Assembly (NCBI GenBank): GCA_964017125.1
Contig: OZ024907.1
Coordinates: forward strand, 25,420,476-25,484,475
Length of the DNA: 64,000 nucleotides
Reading direction: 5' to 3'
DNA from: Flabesymbios commensalis
Lineage: Eukaryota > Annelida > Polychaeta > Terebellida > Flabelligeridae
Shown in pieces: positions 22,850 to 33,269 of this stretch (its first letter is position 1; every line of letters begins with the position of its first letter). The position numbers and the translations under genes are program-made. The notes beneath the pieces were generated by a model. It was not told the DNA's origin, did no database searches, and was given only the letters and a program-made list of their open reading frames with translations.

Positions 22850-23835
22850 GGACATCTTTGAAATGTACAAGATCATTATATGTACAAGATAATGATAAGT
22901 TTATTTTTACTTTAAAATATTGATTTAATCGGCTTTCCATTTACATAATAAAATGAATTTGAGACTGAAATAACAAATCTTTTATTCTACTCTGTGTCAT
23001 ACATTATAATAGTATATCGTTCTGTTGAGTCCACATCCTGTAAGGGTCGTCCTTACTACTCTATAAAGTAGAATATATGTCCTTTGCCTCAGATGGAACG
23101 ATATCTTTCCCAGTAACATGCTGTTGATCCATGCGCCATATATAGGGGTGCAAATGGTTTAAAAAACGAATCGAACGAGCTGCAAACCCCTGTTTTTAGG
23201 GGCCGAACATCGAGGATTGCAGTTTCTAAAAAGTGTGAAAAACGAACCTGAAAATTTATATCTAGTGTAAAAAAACGAAGTGTACTCGCTATAAAAACGA
23301 ATATCGACGTCAGAATATTATAACTATCGAACAAAGAAACAAAATTATAAAACTGAAGTGACACTGTGAAAATATTGTACGGCCCCTCAACTGGAACATA
23401 GGCTAGGCCTAGCCTACATCAGGAAAATCAATACTATAATAATATATAGGTGATGTCTCCTTGCCCTCAACTGCCACAAATGAAAGCCGCGTGTTTATTC
23501 GCTGACAAAACGAGGTCATTCTGTGTAACCCAATCAGAATCAGAAACTGAGGCGAAAATCTTATAAAAAATGAGGGAAATATCTTATAAATAATGAACTT
23601 AACACATTTTTCCCTTGTAAAAAGTGAATAGTGAGGCCAGAAAAATGGGTAAAAAGTGAACTGGGAATAATCCATAATTTCCAGGACCCATGTGCACCCC
23701 TATATATGTGTCTCAGTGGTGTTTCTGCTTAAACCCTGTCGCATCGAAAATTATGTGGACTGCTGAGGTTGTTATGCCATCCAAAGTCACCTCCACTTTG
23801 CTCCACACCCGTATACCACCTACATATTGTTCACG
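22850..23835. other. No feature recognised
   Basis: AT-rich sequence, with short open frames on the minus strand near 23.1-23.7 kb that show low-complexity, Phe/Ser-rich translations and no motif. A pair of repeats CACCCCTATATATG (23693-23706) and CATATATAGGGGTGC (23138-23152) stand in inverted orientation and may bound an element of about 570 bases. Confidence 0.4.
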
Positions 23836-24023
23836 GTTTAACCCTTAAAACGCTGCATTAAAACAATAAAAAAATCACCCACTTGACGTTGTGTTGCCCT
23901 ACCGCGACCCACCTAAAATACTGATATTAATTTTGTTTAATTTGAGACAAACATTTGTAAATATTGATGTTTAAAAGCTCATTTCGTTCCCAATAACAGT
24001 GACCTGCAAATAGAGCAGATTAA

Positions 24024-24511
24024 CCCTTTAACCCTTTCAAGCCTGAGTTTACCATTGTCATCTTCATCCACTACAAGCCGCGAATTGCTGCAGCTATTCT
24101 CGACTTGTAGTGGATGAAGATGACTTGATGTAATTTAAAAAATAAAGAAAATTACTATGTATTGGTAAACCAGTTTCATGAAAATTTTCATTCTAAAACC
24201 CCTACTTGTAGGAAAATTAAGTCTGTTTTCAGAGATGTAAAAAGATGCTTTAATGCATCGTTAGGACTTAAAGGGTTAACCGCCAAATTATTCAATTGGA
24301 ATTTTCACCCACTTGAAGTTGTGTCTCGCTGACGCGATCCACAACTTCAAGTGAGTGAAAATTATGCAGATTTGACAAAAATGGAGATCAACTCTTTTCA
24401 AATCATGCTGCTTGATTTCACATTATGGCTTTAACATGTTTTAAAGGCGGTACAGAATGTGGTAATAATTAAGTTAAAAACCGAATAAATTCGGCACCGG
24501 CGGTTAAAGGG
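24024..24511. mobile_element. Family C MITE with TTAA flanks, hosting a family B MITE
   Basis: TTAA flanks at 24020-24023 and 24512-24515. Right end GGCGGTTAAAGGG; left end, once the insert is discounted, CCCTTTAACCGCC: inverted repeats of 13 bases. Palindrome CACTTGAAGTTGTGTCTCGC ... GCGATCCACAACTTCAAGTG at 24311-24354. The family B element at 24032-24275 is inserted at a TTAA inside the left end. Confidence 0.85.
24032..24275 (+). mobile_element. Family B MITE, nested, with TTAA on both sides
   Basis: CCCTTTCAAGCCTGAG to GGACTTAAAGGG, flanked by TTAA (24028-24031 and 24276-24279). Palindrome CATCTTCATCCACTACAAG / CTTGTAGTGGATGAAGATG is perfect over 19 bases per arm. The tail TATTGGTAAACCAGTTTCAT and GATGCTTTAATGCATCG is the same as in the other family B copies. 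Confidence 0.87.
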
Positions 24512-24621
24512 TTAAAAATGACTATAGTCGTGCTTAGCCGGTGTATACATGTAAGGTTTAAAAGTGAATTACTGGACACAACTCAGTCATACTTATACCT
24601 ATATACTGTAGACATGACCAC

Positions 24622-24715
24622 CCAGCAAACATGAGATGTTGACCCAATATTGGAATAATGTTGGACAAGCGTTGTAGATAGCACACCAACAATAAACCAC
24701 CATTTATTACATGTC
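24622..24715. repeat. Decayed three-base-loop hairpin element
   Basis: ACCCAGCAAACATGAGATGTT on the left and ACATGTCTCGTGTTTACTGG on the right keep the family ends; the core ATGTTGGACAAGCGTTGTAGAT is mutated. Further core-like scraps lie at 25571-25620 and 26631-26690. Confidence 0.6.
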
Positions 24716-24900
24716 TCGTGTTTACTGGTCAGGCGGCATCAGTCACAACCAATACCGTTGAGTCTCACATTTTACTACAATATGATGGTATGCTGTAGCG
24801 GTGTAGCCTGGTTCAAAATTTGTCTCCGGAATGGAAATTGCCATTTACGTTCCTATGAATTGCAGGATCCATCCATCTACCCGCGCACGTCTACCTATAG

Positions 24901-25322
24901 CAGGGTTCCCACTCACCTGGAAAGCCTGGAATTTGGCCTAAAAAAATTCCATGCATGGAAAAATCATGGAATTTCAAAAACAGGACATTTTCATGGAAAC
25001 AATTTCAGTTATCCGCATTTTTTTTCAATATCGGAAAAACAATTTCAGTTATCCGCATTTTTTTTTCAATATCGGAAAAAAAATTGCACAATTTATTATT
25101 TGTCACTTGTGTTTCTTTCTTAGCCTGATATTTGTCTACTGGTGGTTGCATGTGCCCAAATATTGTGATCTTTTGACGTAAAAACAATTTAGGCGAATAA
25201 TAACAACTTGGGCAAATTACAAATGCAGTCAAAACGGAATTGAGGTTGGAGGTCGCACTATTTTATTTCCTGGAAAAATAACCTGGTATCATGGAAAATT
25301 CATGTTTTGAGTGGGAACCCTG
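24901..25322. mobile_element. MITE with CAGGGTTCCCACTCA ends (hAT-like)
   Basis: Ends CAGGGTTCCCACTCA and TGAGTGGGAACCCTG are perfect 15-base inverted repeats, with CTATAG directly at both edges (24895-24900 and 25323-25328). Internal CTGGAATTTGG..., TCATGGAAAATTCATG. A 46-base block (CAATTTCAGTTATCCGCATT...) is duplicated near 25000-25080. No coding frame. Confidence 0.8.
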
Positions 25323-25986
25323 CTATAGACATCGCGATATAAGAATGATTATCCACACAGTGTGATGCAGCTGCTAGCACTTGTGTAGATGAAACTCAAA
25401 GAGTTTGAATCGCGCAGCCGTCAGTACATTTTGTTGGAGAATAATGTGGTTATCATAATATCATGATCATAATCAGTTGTGACTGCCTGGTTTGACTATC
25501 ACACAATGGGATACTTCTGTTTACCTCAAATGTGATGCATGTCTGTAAATACGATCCGCGATCTTCATATCAACCCCAACGCTGGTTCAACGTTGTCTCA
25601 ATACTGGCCCAAGATATCCGATCCTGTATCATCGTCAAAACAACGTTGATCCATTTTGCTGTTGTGCCCTGACACCAAGTGTCATTATATTTGATGGGAT
25701 GTTCAATCACAGATGCACCTCACAGGTCGCGGGGTCGCGCATCTCGTCTGGACGAGTCTCTACTTGCGCTAATATTATTGCTTTAGACGGGATCGAAATG
25801 ACCACTATCATTTACTGCCGTCTGTCCGCTACGTCAGAATCTCAAGTCATGGGTAGAATAGAACATACATGTTAGCGTATTCGAATTTACCACATGCATT
25901 TTAAACAAGATTATTTCAGCATCTCTTGTTTTCTGGTTTGTGCTGGTAACGCGAAGGACGCATTTGTAAACCTAGGAATGTATTAA

Positions 25987-26207
25987 CCCTCTGCCTGCTA
26001 ATAACGACAATGGTCGTTTTTAATCCGTTTATTAACCGATTAAATCACTGTTATTGGGAATGAAATACCTGTTTCAAGATTTGTAATTTTTTTGTTTCAA
26101 ATGAAATAAACATGAGTAATTTTCAACCACTTGAGCTTGTGGATCATACGGCGATCCACAACCTCAAGTGGTTAAAATTCAAATAAATTAACTTAGCAGG
26201 TCAAGGG
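25987..26207. mobile_element. Family C MITE with perfect TTAA flanks
   Basis: 221 bases between TTAA at 25983-25986 and 26208-26211. Ends CCCTCTGCCTGCTAA and TTAGCAGGTCAAGGG. Palindrome AACCACTTGAGCTTGTGGAT ... ATCCACAACCTCAAGTGGTT. A second small palindrome (ACGACAATGGTCGT) lies near the other end, and CACTGTTATTGGGAATGAAAT recurs in the copies at 10.3 and 43.4 kb. Confidence 0.82.
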
Positions 26208-26704
26208 TTAATTAGTTTCTGCGACGTTAATCTTTTGTGCGCTGGGGACTCAATATCTATGAACAACGGGGTTTCTATATTTTCTGTGGTCGAAGGCCCA
26301 CATGCAAGCCAAATGATGATTTTTGTAAATGACTATATGTTAAACCTCTGTGCCGATACATTTTTTTTTTAAAATATCGAATTTACATTTTATCGTTGTG
26401 TTATTACATGTAGCAGGTGTCGAAATTAATATACCCAGATGATAAATTTCTTACGAGTAGTGTGTGCATATTTCTCAGTTTGCATACGTTATGAGATGCC
26501 ATATTTTGGTAGGAGAGTTTTGATACCTTTACTTAATCAAAAGAAAGCTTAGTCACCGTGAATATACAGCTTGCTGTGAGTTCGACGGTGGTATCATAAA
26601 TGTACAATTTTCGCTCAGTAATCTCAAGATATTGACCTAACGCTGGTACAATGTCAGGCCAACGCCCGGGATGCTGGCTCAAACATAATCCGGCGTTTGT
26701 TTAA

Positions 26705-26901
26705 CCCCTGGGGCTCTGATCGAGGTAATAAATTTGAATTTACAGCCAGTTGAAATTGTGTCTCGCTAGTGACTACAAATTAGCTGAATTTGATAAATCT
26801 AAGTCGAAATGTACATGATTATCGCCGATTGGTGACATATTTAATTTTAAAAGCTGACTGTATGAGATGACAATACTATTGTGGACATGAGCGCTCTAGG
26901 G
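26705..26901. mobile_element. Family C MITE, diverged
   Basis: TTAA at 26701-26704 and 26902-26905. CCCCTGGGGCTCTG and GAGCGCTCTAGGG are the eroded ends. CCAGTTGAAATTGTGTCTCG is the left half of the palindrome; the right half is nearly lost. Confidence 0.65.
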
Positions 26902-27829
26902 TTAAGGTTTCACATTGGATGGCTTACATAATCCTCCACTGACCAGTTTTCCCCTGGTACTCACCGTAAATCATTCCTGCTGCTCATAAACGCGTTACGG
27001 ATGGGTCTTCTGAGACCGACTTATTGATTGCCACAGAAATAAAAGGTTTTGGCGTGTCTGCAAGCTTATTCAATGCTTTGGCTCGATAAACATTGATAGG
27101 CCTAAAGAAAATTATGGAAAACGTCAAAACTTTTTAAAATCTGGTATAATATAATATTTTATGTTATTTTTAAAATCTGGTATAATATAATATTTTTTGT
27201 TATTTTTTGGTTATTTACCGGTAGTTCTAAGTCATACGTTGTAACGATTTTTTTTCCATATAAGTTTGATGACGTGTTATTGCTAAACGTTTCCTGTCTT
27301 TCTATGATGGACTTTCTACATCTTAGTCCAGCCATTGAAAAAAAAGTGAATTTAGGCAGCCGCTGACAACAGCTGCAATTAAAACATAGAACAAAGTAAA
27401 CAAATGACATGTAAACGCTAAATAGAACCTTTAAAGCATTTTATTAATAAATTGCCACGGTATTTTTAAAACAACGCAAGTGTATGGAACTGTTAATATT
27501 ATGTTATTGGCAGTTTCATAGGATTATCATACAAAAAATATATAAACGTTGTTGAATTATAAAACGACTATCCTGACATTCGTGGTCGACGATATTTAAA
27601 TTCGCCTCACTGTGATTCTTCTGTTCCGACATTGGCATTTAGATGATATCTATTTTCATTGTCAGATGATTCGTTTTGGCTTAACTGATGTACGATGGAG
27701 ACAGCCATGGAATCTGACTTCGTCCCTCCAGTAAAATGTCGCATGTTCATAACTTGTGAAGAAAACCCCATAGGGTATCAGTAATTAGTGTGTGTTTGCT
27801 TTACCTACAGAAACTGTTGGTGACGTTAA

Positions 27830-28030
27830 AGGTGATTTATCACCCCTTATATAGTATGAATAATTTTGTGACAAATAAATCAAAGTTGCCACAAGATGGC
27901 CAGGGGCACAAGTGTTTCCTTATATGGGGTGATTGGCTATCATGTGACCCTCTGAGAGGGTCACATGATAGCCAATCACCCCATATAAGGACATAATTAT
28001 TCATACCATATAAGGGGTGATAGATCACCT
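27830..28030. mobile_element. Palindromic MITE flanked by TTAA (AGGTGAT ends)
   Basis: TTAA at 27826-27829 and 28031-28034. Ends AGGTGATTTATCACCCCTTATA and TATAAGGGGTGATAGATCACCT. Inside, 27920-27991 is a perfect palindrome with 36-base arms (CTTATATGGGGTGATTGGCT ... TGACCCTCT / AGAGGGTCA ...). The same peptide therefore reads from both strands, which makes the two open frames here artefacts. TTAA suggests a piggyBac-type enzyme although the end does not begin CCC. Confidence 0.85.
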
Positions 28031-28039
28031 TTAAGATAT

Positions 28040-29090
28040 TTTTTATCCTAATTGAATTTGCTAGTTCACAGAAGGGATTGAAGGAGGTTTCTCTGAATTA
28101 CGTCACTATATGGTATTGAATTGGCAACTTGACTGATTAAAATAAAGTGAAATAAGGTGTCTATTTATCATAATAATTATGTTGGCATTCACTAGAAAAT
28201 GGAAATATTTGCATGTCCTCACAATTGTTATCACTTCCAGCAATCACTGAGCCCGGTGTTGCTGATGAAGATTCTCATTCAAATAGCCATAATGCAAACT
28301 GTTATTTGATGATTGAATAAATATTTGTTCATAGGTATTTTTCACGACGAATGTCGGCAATTCTAGAATGAAAGTAATTGATGTGGAAATCAGAAAGTTG
28401 TAAATATTGTCACGATATATACATATAATTTATAATTATACATACAATAAATAACGTCACAATTTATACATATAATTAATAACAAATGTGACAATTTCAC
28501 AATTTTTTAATGCATTGCTAAGGTATCGTAGCGCATGCAAGTTGACAATGACATGGCTACCACCTACATAATGATGCCATTTAGCACACAAGCGCGATTC
28601 GGGTAGAAAACGGAATTTGCAACTGATGTCCTATCGATTTTTACACATTTATTAATTTTTTTACTATTTTTGTGCATGCTATGTGCACGAATTGCTAGGA
28701 TATCTGGCCCTTGTTATTTGACCACAGAGGACACTCACAAGTGAACTAAGCAAACCGAAGCCAATCAAGGCAGCAATCAAGGTGAATTGGTAATATCAAC
28801 AAGTTGACCTAGATCTTAGGTACATTGTATGTGATTGGATGATATTGTAATCTCCATCACTGAAAAACCCTACTTACAGTGTACGTCTAGATTGATTGAA
28901 TGATGAGTGGAGACGCAGAACTTTAATCCTTGTTGCACAGGGTCTATGTGTGTATCTTTTACTATTGAGTGTCCCACCAATACAAGTAAAATTCCTTCTT
29001 GCACCGTCACAGTAATCCATGACAGACACGATTCGGCGACGAGGGATTTTTTTAAATTGTGAACTGTAGCGATCCTATCGGTAAACCTCT
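28040..29090. other. No feature recognised
   Basis: AT-rich sequence with a stretch of near-tandem TATACATATAATTTATAAT words at about 28416-28475. No exon, RNA gene or terminal repeat identified. Confidence 0.4.
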
Positions 29091-29093
29091 GGT

Positions 29094-29216
29094 GGCCGTA
29101 TTCTCGTACAAGCTGGAATAGGCTCACTAGTATATCATAGGCTTCGGATTGGTCGAGATGTCGAGACGACCAATCCGAAGCCTACGATATATCGTAACTT
29201 GTACGACAATACGGGC
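29094..29216. mobile_element. Short palindromic MITE with GGCCGTATT ends
   Basis: GGCCGTATTCTCGTACAAG at the left is answered by CTTGTACGACAATACGGGCC at the right; the inner arms TATATCATAGGCTTCGGATT, GGTCGAGA and ACCAATCCGAAGCCTACGAT, ATA pair closely around a short centre. The left arm carries about 13 extra bases. About 123 bases. Confidence 0.78.
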
Positions 29217-29231
29217 CCTGTTTAGTAGCTA

Positions 29232-29340
29232 CCCAGCAAACACGTGACATTGAACATGTGGAAACTGTGGAAGCGCCGTAGACGGTGGCCAGCATTGAGA
29301 CACAATAGGGCCAATATGTCGCGTGTGTACTGGGTGCCTT
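29232..29340. repeat. Decayed three-base-loop hairpin element
   Basis: ACCCAGCAAACACGTGACATTG begins the left arm; the core is GCGCC-GTA-GACGGTGGCCAGCATTG; the right arm ends GTCGCGTGTGTACTGGGT. A second end-like piece, CCTCGTGTTGGCTGGGTAG, follows at 29367. Confidence 0.65.
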
Positions 29341-30342
29341 GTGACCACAGTAGATACATATACTACCCTCCAACACCTCGTGTTGGCTGGGTAGTCCCTG
29401 AAATTATGGTGGCGTCATAGGAGTTGCGTCAAAGGAGAAGAGACATAGCTACATATACCGTACACGCGATGGCATCGGACACGAGCATTTCGATTGACCA
29501 TGCTCAATACTTACTATATAAAGCTCAAGTGTGACTGACTTTAATGTGTTGCATGGTAGATGGTCAGTATATTAAGTCTATACCGTAGCCCTAATCTGAC
29601 CTGTAGCGTCTTATGGCATGCACCCTATTCAACTTCAACTGCATATTATCAATTTTTAAATATATAATATATTTTCTTCCACAGTTAATATGAGGTACAC
29701 GTAAATACAGATATTGAAAGATAATATATGACTTGAGCTGTTTCAGCTGCAAACGAGTTGACTGACAAATGTGCTGATTTGAACTTATACGGCCGTATTA
29801 AAAAAAGAGGTTTTACCAAACCCGAGCTTAGCGTTCAGACGAGTGTAACTAAACAGGGGTTTAAATAATTTATAAACCGAATTCACAAAAGCAGTTTTGC
29901 TCTAGTTTAAAAAAACTTCAGAATGCCATTTAATCCGATAGGTTTTACAGTTAGATCAGACGTTCATGCACACAAATGATGGTTACCCACATGCAAATGC
30001 ATACAATTTGTGTACACAGCATACGCAATTGAATACTCTGGTTGGAAGCTTGTTCAACATAACACGATACGCCAGCACAATGTTGGTTTAGAGTTGGACC
30101 CGTTTCGCAGACAGCGGTACATCATCAAACCAACTGTGGGCCAAGGTCTATCGTTTACTAGGTCGAAGAAACAGATCGTAATTAATATCATATAGAAAAT
30201 AATTATTCTGTTACTGTTTTAATGCAGTATTACAGACATATCTTTGTGTCACATTTGAATTATGCATGTTACTCAGAATTTAAATATCCATTGGATAAAA
30301 TATTAAAACATTCTTTATTATAATAATCCTTGCTGATCCGAT

Positions 30343-30717
30343 AGGGCGGGGGCCCTAGCTGATTAAAGCTGCCTAATTGGACAGTCGGTGATCGCGGGTT
30401 CGTACCCCACTCTGGCCTTAAGTTACAAAGAAACAAACTGTTTAATCCCCGCTCACTCGTAAAGATTCAATATTGGTGGGAGCCTCCGTGACCAAGAGGT
30501 AACGTGCTCGGCCTCAGACTGCCATGGTGCGAATTTCGAATCTTGTTCCCGGAGGGCGGTGTCATCTCATTCATCTCACCATCCTCAAGAGGTTCACCTG
30601 GCCCAGTTTAGCCTATATGTGCACAAAGGTGGCCTAAAACCCATTCATTCATTCATTCATTCATTCATTCATTCATTCATTCATTCATTCATTCATTCAT
30701 TCATTCATTCATTCATT
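30343..30717 (+). mobile_element. Dimeric tRNA-derived SINE, copy 1, with (CATT)n tail
   Basis: Starts AGGGCGGGGGCCCTAG. First tRNA-like half ends with B-box-like GCGGGTTCGTACCCC; second half GGAGCCTCCGTGACCAAGAG, GTAACGTGCTCGGCCTCAGA with B box GCGAATTTCGAATCTTG. Then the common 3' part TCATCTCACCATCCTCAAGA, GGTTCACCTGGCCCAGTTTA, GCCTATATG, and a tail of about 18 CATT units. Target duplication TG(C/T)TGATCCGAT at 30331-30342 and 30718-30729. Confidence 0.88.
30641..30717 (+). repeat. (ATTC)n microsatellite, SINE tail
   Basis: About 18 uninterrupted ATTC units, the 3' tail of the SINE. Such length without errors points to a recent insertion or to slippage. Confidence 0.9.
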
Positions 30718-31917
30718 TGTTGATCCGATTATTATTAATAATTTTGTTGACCTGTCAAATACAGGCCACGTATGGTATAGACCTACGCCACCCTAATTTA
30801 AATAAGAATAACAACTGTATGGCTGGTTTCGTCATGTGATTGACTAAGCTACTCTGCCATTGGGCGGGCTTAACACAAGTGTTTTGTGTAATAGAAGGGA
30901 TTTTAACTAGATAAAATGAGAAACAATGAAAGTAATACTATTATTATGTCAAAATATGACCATGCACGAATATAGTAGTAAAATGCCTGCTGTTAATAAT
31001 TGGCAATAAACCAAATATATAATGAAAATACTATTTACGCCAAATGGTTTACCTCTCATATACGTATTTTTTATCATTTATTATTCAATTAAAATGAATA
31101 CTTACCAAGCAATTAAAAAAAAACATTGATAATAAATAATCAGTCTGTGTCTGTATCCCATTCTCTTCTATTTTTCATTTATATTTGCGTTCATTATCAT
31201 TATAATGCTCATTCCACTTCATGTTAAACCGATGCTTAAACTACCCCCTGAGCAGGTTTAACTTTCATTCGATAAACTGCCCGGTTTAAACCAGTGTTTG
31301 GCCTAAACTCCTTTTGGGCATACGGTTTAACGCTAAACTCGTGTTTACACCAGTACCGTTAGTTTGGTTAAACCACTTTTAAGCTTTCTTTGTGAATACG
31401 GCCGATAGGGTTAACGGGGTTTTTGAGACTGGAGTTATATGGAAACATTATTGACGTGCAGCGTCCGTCTGTCAACTGGGAAAAAGTGTTTTTTCGTCTA
31501 AGGCGCTGTCAGCCCTGTCTGCTCATCGCAGACCCAGCGTTGGCCGTAATATGGATCATTGATGATTTCCATCCTGTGTCAGCTGCCGGCCCTAGCAAGC
31601 CATCCATATTGATTGCTGGAAAGCGGATGCTGTCAACACTTCTCGCTCTGGAATAGTCCGTTATTGGACCTTTTGTCTGCTGGAAGACCACACATGATCA
31701 GAGTGACGTATCCGGCACCAGTGGCAGATAATTTAAATCCTACAGTGAGCATTTGAATTGTATTTTCATTGTTATGCATGAGGAAATCTTTCGATTAGCT
31801 TTTTGTAGCTACTATGTAATCATCTTTAAAAAAATATATACCAATGCATTTGAAAAGAGTCCTTGATATTTTGAAAAGTTTTTTGTTTGAAATGTTTGAA
31901 TGGAAATGTCAATTTAT

Positions 31918-31996
31918 ACCCAGCAAACACTCGGATGTGAGCCAAATTTAATGTTGGGCCAGGATCGCAAACGATGGGCCAATGTTGTAATACACA
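31918..31996. repeat. Decayed hairpin element, half copy
   Basis: ACCCAGCAAACACTCGGATG, then AATGTTGGGCCAGGATCGCA and AACGATGGGCCAATGTTGT: left end and core kept, right end lost. Confidence 0.6.
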
Positions 31997-32097
31997 CAGG
32001 TATTTTCTCTGTCTGTTTATTATTTTACGAACACTAATTAATTTTTAACCATATCAAGTCGACTGATTGGAATTTTCACCTGGAATAATTCCGTACC

Positions 32098-32213
32098 ATC
32101 CCAGCAGACACAAGAATCCATTGAATCCATGTTGGTTTAACGTTGGCCCACCGTCTACGACGGTGGACGAGCGTCAAATCAACATTGATTCCACGTCTTG
32201 TGTCTGCTGGGAT
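32098..32213. repeat. Three-base-loop hairpin element, near-complete
   Basis: ATCCCAGCAGACACAAGA ... TCTTGTGTCTGCTGGGAT form perfect 18-base outer arms; the core is CCACCGTC-TAC-GACGGTGG. Middle arms (GAATCCATGTTGGTTTAACG / CGTCAAATCAACATTGATTC) pair with several mismatches. 116 bases; no coding role. Confidence 0.88.
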
Positions 32214-32367
32214 ACTACATTGTATAGTATAGAAGGTGTCCCTCTCGTGTGTGTTAATACCGGAGTGAGCTTGTAAGTCGCTATAAGGCGCTACAGCTAC
32301 GCCAGTGACAGGCTGGCCATCTGTAATATTAATATCCCCTGCTACCTGATGGGGAACAACTCATCAC

Positions 32368-32427
32368 CTTGATTTTGAAGGGTCGTATCTGCCACTTTAC
32401 AACGTGTCAGATACGACCCTTCAATAT
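32368..32427. repeat. Short perfect hairpin
   Basis: TTGAAGGGTCGTATCTG and CAGATACGACCCTTCAA are perfect arms separated by about 18 bases. Could be a very short MITE or a terminator-like hairpin of no known role; fragments of the same words (GGCAGATACATGCCTTTCAA) occur at about 57.14 kb. Confidence 0.7.
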
Positions 32428-32571
32428 GAAAATAACTGACTGTCATTTTAACCTCGTACTGTTTCGAACGACTGTGTCAACTTACTTATAAGTACATAGT
32501 CCTATTCATATATTTAAGACTATTAAACTTAATCATTTGTCGGGGGGGGGGGGGGGCAACTAATCATAATA

Positions 32572-33266
32572 GTGACCGGATCTGGCAAAATGAGTCGTTA
32601 GTCGCATATTTAGGTATTTGAGATATTAACAGATGCTGAATTTTAAAAAAAATACGTTTAAAATAGTACATGTATATCACACAACTCTGTAGCATGGTTA
32701 GCTCTGAAAATATGATCCCGCCAACCCATAGATATATGAAGTGTGAAATTGTGTCATTTTGAGAAATTGGCCTTTGTAAGTTCAAAAAAGCAATTTATAC
32801 ACTTTCTTAAAAGAATACACAAATGGATTAAAATAAAATAAATAAAATAAATATTCTGTTCGACCCCATCTTTTTTAATAATAAACGTATAGTTCTAACA
32901 TTCAGTAAACTTTAAAAGTAGATGCCACACTTTTTATCATCAGGATTTTTACAATGTATCAATATTTCCTACTTATTAGTGACTGTTTCCATGGTAACAT
33001 GTAAATTTAAAAACAAATATCACTGATTGGAGTGTAATTAAAACTAAAATTGAAATAACAGATATATTAAAAAAAAAAATTTAAACATGTACATCAACTT
33101 CCACGCCACAGAATTTTAGGATTCGAGAGAATTCACGTGAGAATAGAAACTTAATATGTAAAAATTGAAAAATACGTCAAATCAAGGTCATTTTAACTTT
33201 TAAGAGCCGGCCCTATCATCGTTTGTCAAAGTGGGACTTACGACTCATTTTGCCAGATCGGGTCAC
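32572..33266. mobile_element. DNA element with GTGACCGGATCTGGCAAAA ends
   Basis: Left end GTGACCGGATCTGGCAAAAT, GAGTCGT; right end ACGACTCATTTTGCCAGATC, GGGTCAC: inverted repeats of about 27 bases with one or two mismatches. About 695 bases, AT-rich, no recognised transposase, so non-autonomous. Flanking target duplication is not clear. Confidence 0.75.
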
Positions 33267-33269
33267 AAT

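Larger units (their letters stand above)
29791..31403. mobile_element. Probable long-TIR DNA element with GGCCGTATT ends, holding a SINE
   Basis: GGCCGTATTAAAAAAAGAGG at 29791 and, reversed, GGCCGTATTCACAAAGAAAG from 31403. Both flanks then carry repeated TTTAAAC/GTTTAA words (AAACAGGGGTTTAAATAA; GGTTTAAACCAGTGTTTGG) over about 150-200 bases. The interior has no recognised transposase. The SINE at 30343-30717 lies within. Similarity of the inner arms is only moderate. Confidence 0.5.

Noticed and set aside
24758-25232. Frames of 75-121 codons
   Set aside because: They lie on the CAGGGTTCCC MITE; the repeated SYPHFF peptide comes from a duplicated block in it.
27790-28028. Two open frames on opposite strands with the same peptide (WGDWLSCDPLRGSHDSQSPH)
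   Set aside because: A direct result of the perfect palindrome inside the TTAA element.
30343-30430. Candidate tRNA gene at the SINE head
   Set aside because: The A and B boxes belong to a repeat with target duplications and a CATT tail; the acceptor stem is not complete.
30641-30717. Telomere-like or satellite repeat
   Set aside because: The (ATTC)n run is the 3' tail of the SINE and is bounded by its target duplication.
31423-31656. 77-codon plus-strand frame with fairly even composition
   Set aside because: No acceptor/donor arrangement compatible with the STAND gene, no TPR pattern and no recognised motif.
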